Shown: positions 1-6,373 of the stretch, piece by piece
How the letters are laid out: every line of letters begins with the position of its first letter
Position numbering within the stretch: the stretch's first letter is position 1
NCBI GenBank assembly: GCA_028707675.1
Contig: JAQWAM010000045.1
Coordinates: 1-7,989 of the forward strand
DNA: 7,989 nt
Direction: 5' to 3'
Origin: Kiritimatiellia bacterium
GTDB taxonomy: Bacteria; Verrucomicrobiota; Kiritimatiellia; RFP12; UBA1067
The notes under the pieces: model-generated
What the model was told of the DNA's origin: nothing
Databases searched by the model: none
What the model saw: only the letters and a program-made list of their open reading frames with translations
Program-made: the position numbers and the translations under genes

Positions 1-233
1 CGGGGGCGGTCTCCCCCCGGCAGCCCGCCGTGGCGGTCATAAATATTTCCGCGCGGCCCCGGCACCTGCACACGCCGGACCCTCTGGCGCAGTTGGTCAT
101 GCGACAGCGCTGAAAAACGTTCCACCTGAACCCGGTGCAGGGAAACGGCCAGAAAAGCCGCCCCCGCCGTGAAGATCAACGACATAAGCGCCAACCTCCA
201 GCTATCGGTTATTTTCTGCCCACAAGATTCCAT
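1..233 (-). CDS. mrdA: Penicillin-binding protein 2 (N-terminal part, cut by window edge)
   Basis: Transpeptidase of the elongasome that cross-links lateral-wall peptidoglycan, anchored in the inner membrane. Only the first 77 codons are present because the gene runs off the left edge. Reading from ATG 233-231 gives a short cytoplasmic stretch, one membrane segment (about residues 15-32, SLIFTAGAAFLAVSL) and then HRVQVERFSALSHDQLRQR, followed near residues 59-66 by PRGNIYDRHG. That is the hallmark start of the class B PBP pedestal (PRG.I.DRNG). The start is supported by AAGAGG five bases or so upstream (234-244 region, complement); an internal ATG at 185-183 would cut off the cytoplasmic segment and lacks a good ribosome site. 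It overlaps the end of mreD by 32 bases, so translation is probably coupled. FtsI has a similar N-terminus, but the position directly after mreD is typical of mrdA. Confidence 0.88.
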   Translation of the reverse strand, partial: MESCGQKITDSWRLALMSLIFTAGAAFLAVSLHRVQVERFSALSHDQLRQRVRRVQVPGPRGNIYDRHGGLPGGDRP

Positions 234-741
234 GTTCCTCTTTCGTCGGCTTCACTACTCCGGCGAGACGGTCGGCAAACCCGCAAAAAACGAACACCGC
301 CAGACCGGCCAATATGCCGGAAGGCAGCGCGTACCCAAAAATCGTAAGTGTGCTCAACTCGAAAACGGGCCTCACCGCGCCCGACCAGACAATTGTCCAC
401 GCCATCTGCGCTGAAGCGGCAACCGCCGTCAGCAACATGCCGTGCAGCCAAGACGCCTCCAAAAAAACACGCTGCATCAGCCTGACCGCGCCATATGCCA
501 ACAGCAGAAAGGCCGCTGTGCAAAGCAGTGGCAGACCGCCCAGAGCGTCGGTCAAGACACCGGCCCAGACCGTGATCGGCAGCGCTACCCAGACCGGCCG
601 GGTCAGCATGGCGTAAAGCGCCACCGCGGTCAGAAAAACCGGTTTGACCGGCAGCACAGGCAAGACCGGCGCCAAGTCCTGCGCCACTGCCGCGGCCAGT
701 AGCGAAACGCCAAACACAGGGATGTTCATGTCAACGCGCAT
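202..741 (-). CDS. mreD: Rod shape-determining protein MreD
   Basis: Integral membrane component of the MreBCD-RodA-PBP2 elongation machinery. The product has 179 residues, a normal family length, and is hydrophobic almost throughout. About five or six membrane segments can be drawn (roughly residues 7-28, 33-47, 50-64, 70-88, 101-121 and 134-155), ending in a polar tail. The stretch GVLTDALGGLPL near residues 61-72 resembles the G(L)xxDxxxGxPLG loop common in MreD. The start at 741 (ATG) has a G-rich ribosome site (AGGGGGG) just upstream. A second Met four codons in has none. It overlaps the mreC stop by 11 bases and the mrdA start by 32 bases. Sequence conservation in MreD is low, so the call rests on topology, the short motif and position between mreC and mrdA. 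Confidence 0.9.
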   Translation of the reverse strand: MRVDMNIPVFGVSLLAAAVAQDLAPVLPVLPVKPVFLTAVALYAMLTRPVWVALPITVWAGVLTDALGGLPLLCTAAFLLLAYGAVRLMQRVFLEASWLHGMLLTAVAASAQMAWTIVWSGAVRPVFELSTLTIFGYALPSGILAGLAVFVFCGFADRLAGVVKPTKEEHGILWAENNR

Positions 742-1585
742 GATCCCCCCTGCTCACAGAGAGAATAAACACCTCGTCCGCGGAGGCGAGGTCGGCGGCC
801 GGCATTATTTCCGCTTCGCGCGCAAGCCCATTCCGCTCCATGCTGCTTTCCAGCAGATAGCCGACGGTCAGCCCTCTCGGGAAGGCCTGTCCCAGCCCCG
901 AAGTCACAACACGGGTGCGGGGGGGCGGCTCGAAATCACGCTCCAGATAGCGCAGCCGCAAAGGCTCGATGACATACAGCAGCGTCAATTGCGGATCCGC
1001 GGCAGGCCGTGTGCCGCCCCCGTAGAGTATGCCGCGCACAGCCCCGACCTCCGCGCCGGGAGTCTCCAGCTCACACGAGACGCGGCTGTTGGGGTCTGTT
1101 ATGAGCATCACCTCGCTGGTGTGCGGAGAGATGTCGGCGACCCTCCCCACCACTCCGTCAGGCACCACGACCGGATCACCTTTACGCACACCGTGCAGTG
1201 AACCCTTGGCCACGCGCATGCTCTGCCAGACCGCGATCGTGCCGCCGCGCGACAACACCGGCGCGGCGATCCAACGGCAATCGACGGCGGGCGTGAAATC
1301 CAGAACAGAGCGCAGCCGGGCCACATCCGCCTCGAGCGCCTCGTTTTCAGCGGCTAAAATACGCAAACGCGACACGTCGCGCTCAAGCATAGCATTACGA
1401 GACGCGTGGCTGACGCGGTTAAAGACGGCCTTGACGCGAACCCCTACGGTTCGGTCAAACCACACTTTGGCGTTTTCGTACGGATAAACAGCCTCGCGCG
1501 CGAAATCGCGCACACCGGCTTGCCAGCTTGCCAATGCCGCCAGCGTCAACACGAATAGCCATATCCAAAATTTCGCTTGCTTCAC
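731..1585 (-). CDS. mreC: Rod shape-determining protein MreC
   Basis: Periplasmic scaffold of the elongasome that links MreB/MreD to PBP2. The product has 284 residues. Order of parts: a short cytoplasmic start (MKQAK), one membrane anchor at about residues 6-23, a coiled coil at about 65-95 (LERDVSRLRILAAENEALEA), then the two small beta-barrel domains. Typical MreC strings are visible: GVVGRVADISPHTSEVMLITDPNSRV split over residues 144-169, RGILYGG near 184-190, and VVTSGLGQAFPRGLTVG at 226-242. The start codon is GTG (1585-1583), with GGGGGAG eight bases upstream. It lies 59 bases after mreB, and its stop overlaps the mreD start by 11 bases, consistent with one mreBCD-mrdA mRNA. Length and motif set are normal and no key element looks missing. 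Confidence 0.95.
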   Translation of the reverse strand: MKQAKFWIWLFVLTLAALASWQAGVRDFAREAVYPYENAKVWFDRTVGVRVKAVFNRVSHASRNAMLERDVSRLRILAAENEALEADVARLRSVLDFTPAVDCRWIAAPVLSRGGTIAVWQSMRVAKGSLHGVRKGDPVVVPDGVVGRVADISPHTSEVMLITDPNSRVSCELETPGAEVGAVRGILYGGGTRPAADPQLTLLYVIEPLRLRYLERDFEPPPRTRVVTSGLGQAFPRGLTVGYLLESSMERNGLAREAEIMPAADLASADEVFILSVSRGDHAR

Positions 1586-1644
1586 TCTGGCCGCTCCCCC
1601 ATTCTACTGGGCAGGCAGTGACCAGAAAGCATCCGTGAAAAAGA

Positions 1645-2667
1645 TCACCGGCCCATTTTCGATTTGGCCAGAAAATTCAGCTCGTTAAGCACAACACCAG
1701 TGCCCTCTGCGACCGCGCTGAGCGGATCGTCGGCCAGCGTCACGGGCAAGCCCGTTTGCGACGCCACCAGCTTGTCCAACCCGCACAGCATCGCGCCACC
1801 TCCCGCCAGAATCAGGCCCCTGTCGACCAGATCGGCCGACAGTTCCGGCGGACACTTCTCAAGCGTGATCCTGATAGCGTCAACGATCGAGGAAACAGGC
1901 TCCTGCAAAGCATCGCGTATTTCCTCCGAAGTAACCGTCAGTGTCTTGGGGAGCCCGGCCACCAGATCACGGCCCTTGACTTCCAAAGTTCTCTCCTCAC
2001 TCAACGGGTACGCTGAACCAATTGTGATTTTAATCTCCTCCGCGGTCCGCTCTCCAATCATCAGATTGTAAACTCTCCGCATATACTGGACAATGCATTC
2101 GTCCATGGCGTCGCCGCCAACGCGGACACTCCGCGCGTACACTATGCCGGCCAGCGAGATCAACGCCACCTCGCATGTGCCGCCGCCAATATCGACGATC
2201 ATGTTTCCGGCCGGCTCTGAAACAGGAAGCCCGACACCGATGGCCGCCGCCATCGGCTCTTCAATCAGAAAGACTTCCCTGGCACCCGCATGCCGCGCAG
2301 ACTCCTGCACAGCGCGTTTCTCAACTTCCGTTATGTCGCTGGGAACCGCCACGATAATGCGCGGTTTGACAAGTTTCGTGGAATGCACTTTCCGTATGAA
2401 ATAACGGATCATCGCCTCCGTAATATCGAAATCGGCTATCACTCCGGACTTCATCGGACGGATGGCCACAATGTTACCGGGAGTGCGGCCCAACATGCGC
2501 TTAGCCTCCTCGCCGACCGCCAGAATCCGTTTAGTTCCCTCCTGTATGGCCACAACAGAAGGCTCGCGGATAACTATACCGCGATCTTTCACATACACCA
2601 AAGTGTTCGCGGTACCGAGATCGATCCCGATATCGCTTGAGAAAAAGGCCAAAAGTTTATTAAACAT
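1645..2667 (-). CDS. mreB: Rod shape-determining protein MreB (actin homologue)
   Basis: Actin-like ATPase that forms short membrane-bound filaments and directs lateral wall synthesis. About 340 residues, the usual length. An amphipathic start ([11 protein letters not shown]) fits membrane binding. Phosphate-1 motif [12 protein letters not shown] is near residues 16-27, phosphate-2 motif [13 protein letters not shown] near 159-171, and the adenosine loop [11 protein letters not shown] near 284-294. Cys replaces the commoner Thr after GGGT, which is mild. Two starts touch each other: GTG at 2670-2668 and ATG at 2667-2665, and the ATG is preferred because GGAAAG then lies eight bases upstream. 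It is the first gene of the shape operon, with a 133-base gap to rhaB upstream. That gap holds an A+T-rich stretch with TATAAT, so the operon probably has its own promoter. Confidence 0.97.
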   Translation of the reverse strand: MFNKLLAFFSSDIGIDLGTANTLVYVKDRGIVIREPSVVAIQEGTKRILAVGEEAKRMLGRTPGNIVAIRPMKSGVIADFDITEAMIRYFIRKVHSTKLVKPRIIVAVPSDITEVEKRAVQESARHAGAREVFLIEEPMAAAIGVGLPVSEPAGNMIVDIGGGTCEVALISLAGIVYARSVRVGGDAMDECIVQYMRRVYNLMIGERTAEEIKITIGSAYPLSEERTLEVKGRDLVAGLPKTLTVTSEEIRDALQEPVSSIVDAIRITLEKCPPELSADLVDRGLILAGGGAMLCGLDKLVASQTGLPVTLADDPLSAVAEGTGVVLNELNFLAKSKMGR

Positions 2668-2732
2668 CACGCGTTCTTTCCCGTAGGATAAACGTTATTT
2701 CTGCACTAAAAATCGCAGAGTTTTAAGTTTCC

Positions 2733-2738
2733 ATTATA
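2733..2738 (-). promoter_or_regulatory. Possible -10 box upstream of mreB
   Basis: The minus strand carries a perfect TATAAT here, 65 bases before the preferred mreB ATG, inside an A+T-rich island in the rhaB-mreB gap. The nearest good -35 match, TTGACC at 2754-2749, is only 10 bases upstream, too close for a standard sigma-70 spacing. No good hexamer lies at 16-18 bases. A promoter for the mre operon is expected in this gap, but this exact assignment is tentative. Confidence 0.3.
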
Positions 2739-2800
2739 ATCAGCGGCGGGTCAAGCCCTAAAACCGGGTTTTTTCATTTCGGCCGCACAGCCGGAAGTCG

Positions 2801-4306
2801 TCATTTTAACAGACGGTCAAAACGCACGGAAGCCGCATCCCATGCCGCCGTGTTCCGCGGTTGGACAACGCTGATCGGAAAAGCGGATTTGATCAGCGGC
2901 ATCGCATGCTTGAGGTCAGGCAGAACCCCCGCTCCGACCGCCTGAACCATCAGGTTGCCCACTGCGGTAGCCTCTTTAGGCCCGGCCACCACCGGCACAC
3001 CCACGGAGTCTGCCGTGAACTGGTTGAGCAGAGCGTTGTTGCTGCCGCCGCCGACGATATGCACTACCTCGGTCTCCGTGCCTGTCACGCGGTTGATATT
3101 CTCGTTCACATAGCGGTATTTCAAGGCCAGGCTTTCGTATACGCAACGCAGGATCGTCCCGCGGTCTGCCGGCTCTGCCTGCCCGGTCTCCGCGATGAAC
3201 GAACGAATCGCCTGTTCCATGTTGGCCGGATTGTAGAAGCGCTGGTCGTCAGGATCGATGAAAGCCGAGAAGGCAGGCGCGGCAGGCGTGACGGTATCGA
3301 CCTCTTTCCACCCCATGCGCTTTCCGTCGGCAATCTCCCACACGCGCAAAAGCTCCTGCACGATCCATGTGCCCATGCAGTTGCGCAGGAAACGCGTGTT
3401 TCCGATACCGCCCTCGTTGCTCAAGCCGAGAGCCATCGCCTCCGGCGAGGTCAGCGGCTTCTTGATCAACTTGCCCACCAGCGACCATGTGCCCGAGCTG
3501 ATGATCAGCGCTTTCTTGGCGTTCTTGACCGGCGCGGCCGCGAAGGCACTGGCCGTATCGTGCGAGCCCACCGCTATCAGGTCAACCTCGTTTAGCCCGC
3601 ATTGGGCCGCCAGCCCCGGATGCAATCGCCCGATCTTGGTGCCGGGCTTGACGATCTCCGGCATCAGGCGCTTGGGTATCCCCAGCGCCTTGAGCATCTC
3701 CGCGCTCCACTTGCCCCTTTTGGCGTCCATCATCTGGGTCACGCTGGCGAACGTCGAGTCCACCGCCTTGCATCCGCCCAGATAGTAATAGAACAGCGCA
3801 GGTATCGGCAAATATACCTTGGCCAACTTCAACAGCTCCGGCCTGCGCGTAGCCACCCACAACAACTGGTTGGACTGGTTGAACGGCTGGAAATGATTGC
3901 CGGTGATGGCGTAAACCCGCTCCGCGTCGATGCGGGCCTTGACCTCGTCGCACATGGTGTCGAGCCGATGGTCGCGATAACAATACACCTTGCCGACCAC
4001 ATCGCCGTCCTGCGTCAAAAGATGGCCGTCAGCACCCCATGTGTCGATGCCGATGCCGTCCAGGCGCCCCCCGTACTGCCGCCGCGCGGCCTGCAGGCCC
4101 TTGACGATGTTCTGGTAGATATAGGTGTCGTCCCAATAGGTGCGCTCCGTGACCTCGCCATCGCGGTCAGGTATGAAATACCCTACCCCCTCGTGCGCGA
4201 AACGGTGCACTTCTTCCATGCGGAACGTGCCGTCACCGAAAAATCCCACGAAACATTTGCCGCCAGAAGCCCCCAAGTCCACCGCGAACAACTTTTTCTC
4301 CGACAT
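2801..4306 (-). CDS. rhaB: Rhamnulokinase-like FGGY-family sugar kinase
   Basis: Probably phosphorylates L-rhamnulose to L-rhamnulose 1-phosphate in the cytoplasm, the second step of rhamnose catabolism. The product has 501 residues (RhaB is about 490). Visible parts: N-terminal ATP-fold loop DLGASGGK (10-17), GIGIDTWGAD (84-93), YRDHR (110-114), ITGNHFQPFN (134-143), SHDTAS (248-253) with the likely catalytic Asp250, SSGTWSLVG (270-278), NEGGIGNTRFLRN (297-309), and the C-terminal VGGGSNNALLNQ (418-429) with ATAVGN (446-451). These match rhamnulokinases better than xylulo- or glycerol kinases. An L-fuculokinase-like activity is possible since the first loop has GGK instead of the usual SGR. 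ATG 4306 has GGAGG four bases upstream. No rhaA, rhaD or rhamnose regulator is in the window, so the gene stands alone. Confidence 0.8.
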   Translation of the reverse strand: MSEKKLFAVDLGASGGKCFVGFFGDGTFRMEEVHRFAHEGVGYFIPDRDGEVTERTYWDDTYIYQNIVKGLQAARRQYGGRLDGIGIDTWGADGHLLTQDGDVVGKVYCYRDHRLDTMCDEVKARIDAERVYAITGNHFQPFNQSNQLLWVATRRPELLKLAKVYLPIPALFYYYLGGCKAVDSTFASVTQMMDAKRGKWSAEMLKALGIPKRLMPEIVKPGTKIGRLHPGLAAQCGLNEVDLIAVGSHDTASAFAAAPVKNAKKALIISSGTWSLVGKLIKKPLTSPEAMALGLSNEGGIGNTRFLRNCMGTWIVQELLRVWEIADGKRMGWKEVDTVTPAAPAFSAFIDPDDQRFYNPANMEQAIRSFIAETGQAEPADRGTILRCVYESLALKYRYVNENINRVTGTETEVVHIVGGGSNNALLNQFTADSVGVPVVAGPKEATAVGNLMVQAVGAGVLPDLKHAMPLIKSAFPISVVQPRNTAAWDAASVRFDRLLK

Positions 4307-4364
4307 AAAACCTCCAAAAGGATCTTAACCTAAAAATTAAAAGCGATTCAAAATCGTCAGAGGT

Positions 4365-4373
4365 ATAATAGCA
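4365..4373 (-). promoter_or_regulatory. Possible extended -10 promoter for rhaB
   Basis: The minus strand reads TGCTATTAT, an extended -10 (TGn plus TATTAT, one mismatch to consensus), in the 104-base gap between thiD and rhaB. The predicted start would leave a leader of about 50 bases. That leader contains a five-pair hairpin (CGATT/AATCG, 4344-4356) followed by a T-rich stretch. No convincing -35 is present, which extended -10 promoters can tolerate. Confidence 0.35.
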
Positions 4374-4410
4374 TAATCAGCCGATCCGGCCTAGCCGTAA
4401 AAAAAGCTTC

Positions 4411-5238
4411 TTACGCTTTCTCCACCCGGACCGCCTCGACCGGCAGGCGCGCGGGCGTTCCCAGCACCGCCGCGCACTCGCCCACCATGACCGCCGAGCG
4501 GATGGATTCGTAAACATAGGCCTTGCCTTCTGTCACCGCCTCAACCAGCCCCTTACCGCACGCCAGCGCGGCGGTTATGGCCGCGCTAAGCGAACAGCCA
4601 GTGCCGTGCGTCGAGAGCGGGCTATCAAGACGCGGCGTCGAGAAACGGTACAGCCGCTCGCCGTCATACAGCAAGTCCGCAGCCGCCGCTCCGCCCCTGT
4701 GCCCGCCCTTCACCAGCACCGCGCAGCCGAACTTGTCCGCCAAATCACATGCCGCCATTGCCACATCTTCATCATCATCCAGACCCAGCGTCTTGCCGGA
4801 CAACACCCGGGTCTCCGGCAGATTGGGCGTGATCAGGTCAGCCAGCGGCAGCAAACTCCGCTTGAGCGTCTCGACCGCGTCGTCCCGCAGCAGCCGCGCA
4901 CCGCTGCTGGCAACCATCACCGGATCAAAAACTTTAACGATGCGGCCGTGCGGCATCAGCCTCCCTGCCACAGCCTCGATCACCGCGGACTCGGCCAGCA
5001 TGCCGGTCTTGAGAGCGCCGACAGCATACGCCTCGAGCACCGCGTCGAGCTGATCCTCAACGAACGACGCCTCCGGCACCAGCGCCGAACGCACTCTGAA
5101 AGGATTTTGCGCGGTCAACGCCGCCAGAACCGTGCAGCCGTGCACCCCGAAAAAATGGAACGCCCGCAGGTCAGCCTGTATTCCGGCATTGCCTCCGCTG
5201 TCGCTGCCCGCGACCGTCAGCGCCACAGTCTGCCGCAT
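4411..5238 (-). CDS. thiD: Hydroxymethylpyrimidine / hydroxymethylpyrimidine phosphate kinase
   Basis: Phosphorylates HMP to HMP-P and then HMP-PP for thiamine synthesis; a cytoplasmic ribokinase-fold enzyme. From ATG 5238 the product has 275 residues, close to the usual 265. Motifs: LTVAGSDSGGNAGIQADL (7-24), the family's N-terminal signature; LTAQN (41-45); TGMLAE (78-83); DPVMVASSG (105-113); TPNLPET (137-143); LVKGGH (175-180); and STHGTGCSLSAAI (209-221) with the anion-hole/catalytic Cys215. The frame stays open to an ATG at 5295, but those 19 extra residues are polar and unconserved, while AGGGGA lies just before ATG 5238. Neither a thi operon partner nor a TPP riboswitch is visible; the gene is flanked by rplT and rhaB. 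Bifunctional PdxK/ThiD enzymes are a less likely alternative. Confidence 0.93.
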   Translation of the reverse strand: MRQTVALTVAGSDSGGNAGIQADLRAFHFFGVHGCTVLAALTAQNPFRVRSALVPEASFVEDQLDAVLEAYAVGALKTGMLAESAVIEAVAGRLMPHGRIVKVFDPVMVASSGARLLRDDAVETLKRSLLPLADLITPNLPETRVLSGKTLGLDDDEDVAMAACDLADKFGCAVLVKGGHRGGAAAADLLYDGERLYRFSTPRLDSPLSTHGTGCSLSAAITAALACGKGLVEAVTEGKAYVYESIRSAVMVGECAAVLGTPARLPVEAVRVEKA

Positions 5239-5427
5239 CGTCCCCTGCCCTATGTGTTCGTCAACCATATCTGACCAAACTTTTAGACGGAACACTTACG
5301 GCGCCCGCGGACAAGCGCGGACGGCATCAGTGATTACGACCTGACAAGCGGCAGTTTATTGCGCCACAGAGGCTGAAAAGATTTTCGCTCCCGCGGCATA
5401 ACAAAGGGCGAATACCGCAGGCGAACT

Positions 5428-5784
5428 TTAAACTAACGCGGCGCGCGCCTTCTCGATCAGCGTCTTGAATCCGTCGGCATCATGGATCGCCATCTCGGAA
5501 AGCATTTTGCGGTTGATCTCGACGTTAGCCTTGGTCAGCCCCTCGATGAAACGGCTGTAGGTCATACCCTCGCTGCGTACCGCGGCATTGATCCGGGAGA
5601 TCCACAGACGCCGGAAATCGCGCTTGCGCAACTTGCGGTGGATCGTGGCCAGCCGCTGAGCGCGGTCGACAGCCTCGGTGGCTTGACGGAAAAGCTTGCT
5701 GCGCGGACCGCGGAAACCCTTGGCGAGTTCCAGCCGCCGCCGACGACGCTCTCGTGATGCTGGTGCGTTTGTCGCTCTAGACAT
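5428..5784 (-). CDS. rplT: 50S ribosomal protein L20 (bL20)
   Basis: Primary binder of 23S rRNA domain II, needed for early assembly of the large subunit. 118 residues, exactly the usual length. The strongly basic N-terminal half contains RERRRRRLELAKGFRGPRSK and then RKLRKRDFRRLWISRINAA, the most conserved part of L20. The C-terminal globular part has YSRFIEGLTKANVEINRKML. The start ATG 5784 has GGGAG eight bases upstream. It follows rpmI by 15 bases in the standard rpmI-rplT order. The first residues (MSRATNAPAS) depart from the usual MPRVKxGV, which is minor. L20 commonly represses its own operon in other bacteria, but no matching leader was recognised here. Confidence 0.98.
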   Translation of the reverse strand: MSRATNAPASRERRRRRLELAKGFRGPRSKLFRQATEAVDRAQRLATIHRKLRKRDFRRLWISRINAAVRSEGMTYSRFIEGLTKANVEINRKMLSEMAIHDADGFKTLIEKARAALV

Positions 5785-5799
5785 AAAATAATCTCCCGG

Positions 5800-5997
5800 T
5801 TAGTTACCCTGCAACATGCGTTCAGCGGTCTTGTTAAAAACCTCTTTCGCGACAACAGTACCACGGAGATTGCGTTTGCGTCCGCGCGGCTTGTAACCGT
5901 TAAGGTGGGATTTACCACCCTGAGTGCGCAAAACTTTTCCCGTGGCCGACATTTTAAGCCGCTTCGTGGCGGCCTTCTTGGTCTTCATCTTAGGCAT
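5800..5997 (-). CDS. rpmI: 50S ribosomal protein L35 (bL35)
   Basis: Small basic protein of the large ribosomal subunit. 65 residues, the family's usual size, beginning MPKMKTKKAATKRLKMSATG, with the expected KSHLN and the basic KPRGRKRNLRGT segment later. The frame remains open further upstream, but ATG 5997 is clearly the start: it has a near-perfect ribosome site (AGAGGTGATC directly before ATG) and gives the family's standard N-terminus. It is first in a two-gene unit with rplT. In most bacteria infC precedes it; here the upstream 375 bases carry no gene. Confidence 0.97.
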   Translation of the reverse strand: MPKMKTKKAATKRLKMSATGKVLRTQGGKSHLNGYKPRGRKRNLRGTVVAKEVFNKTAERMLQGN

Positions 5998-6133
5998 GAT
6001 CACCTCTTTTGTTGTTGAAGCCTGAACCCGCAGGGCAGTCAGCCATGATAGCCCGTACAGGAACACACCTTTTCCCCGAATGAAAAAAGAGAGTTGTTTT
6101 TTAACAAAACCAGCCCCGCAAGTCTAGCCGAAA

Positions 6134-6161
6134 AATATAATTTTCAGCATGACGCGAACAA
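6134..6161 (-). promoter_or_regulatory. Candidate promoter for rpmI-rplT
   Basis: On the minus strand TTGTTC (6161-6156) is followed after 16 bases by TATATT (6139-6134), a fair sigma-70 arrangement with a strong -10. It would give a leader of roughly 130 bases before rpmI. The leader contains an A/T-only hairpin (TTGTT/AACAA, 6094-6107) and then a pyrimidine tract, which might be regulatory, but I could not recognise a known ribosomal-protein leader. Confidence 0.4.
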
Positions 6162-6203
6162 GCCGGCCCCCGGGGCTCCGGGCAAAAATGAGAGGGTAAC
6201 TTC

Positions 6204-6230
6204 GGTGTGTGAGTGTGTGGGTGGGTGAGG
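6204..6230. repeat. G/T-rich low-complexity tract
   Basis: A 27-base stretch made almost only of G and T on the plus strand (GTG and GGTG units), directly abutting the left end of the nested palindrome. No coding role is seen. Confidence 0.55.
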
Positions 6231-6282
6231 TAGGGACGCATCCCCGAGGCGTCCGCGGCGGTTTCGGGGAAACCGCCCTACC
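6229..6282. repeat. Nested palindrome, likely REP/MITE-like dispersed element
   Basis: The ends are perfect 7-base inverted repeats, GGTAGGG (6229-6235) and CCCTACC (6276-6282). Inside are two hairpins: GGACGC/GCGTCC (6234-6239 with 6249-6254) and a nine-pair stem GGCGGTTTC/GAAACCGCC (6257-6265 with 6269-6277, loop GGG). In addition TCCCCGA in the first loop (6241-6247) is complementary to TCGGGGA (6264-6270) in the second hairpin. The compact terminal-repeat design in a non-coding gap is like REP elements or small non-autonomous transposon derivatives. No transposase is present, and copy number cannot be judged from one window. It could also help end nanA transcription, though no T-run follows. 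Confidence 0.6.
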
Positions 6283-6373
6283 GTTAGTGTGACAAAATGG
6301 CCAAGTTATAGGTAAGGCTTTTTCAGAATAGAACCTTAACCCCCGCCGCCATCCGCAGCAAATGCGTTGCGCC

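Larger units (their letters stand above)
5998..6373. other. Gene-free gap between nanA and rpmI
   Basis: About 375 bases with no supportable gene on either strand. From right to left it holds an imperfect hairpin just after nanA (GGTAAGG 6311-6317 with CCTTAACC 6334-6341, one bulge, no T-run, so a weak terminator candidate), a 54-base nested palindrome (6229-6282), a G/T-rich tract (6204-6230), a C/G-rich patch (6163-6182), the candidate rpmI promoter, and the rpmI leader. No infC remnant was recognised. Confidence 0.6.

Noticed and set aside
644..1201. Open plus-strand frame of 185 codons antisense to mreC/mreD
   Set aside because: Lies opposite conserved MreC motifs and shows no recognisable domain or ribosome site.
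2760..2796. Terminator between rhaB and mreB
   Set aside because: A seven-pair hairpin exists (2777-2783 with 2790-2796), but in the direction of transcription it is followed by A residues rather than a T-run.
2861..4333. Two long open frames on the plus strand (about 243-244 codons each) antisense to the sugar kinase
   Set aside because: They are opposite a clearly conserved kinase, rich in Arg/His and Pro, have no family motifs, and come from G+C-rich codon bias on the coding strand.
4381..4415. Terminator just after thiD
   Set aside because: CGTAA/TTACG can pair around a T7 run, but the T-run lies in the loop and the stem is only five pairs.
5239..5295. Longer thiD start at 5295
   Set aside because: The added 19 residues are unconserved, whereas ATG 5238 has a ribosome site and gives the family's usual N-terminus.
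5239..5427. TPP riboswitch upstream of thiD
   Set aside because: The gap was read on the minus strand and lacks the CTGAGA and GAACCTGAT-type core of the THI box.
5998..6066. Longer rpmI frame starting at 6066
   Set aside because: L35 proteins are about 65 residues and begin MPKMKT; ATG 5997 has a near-perfect ribosome site.
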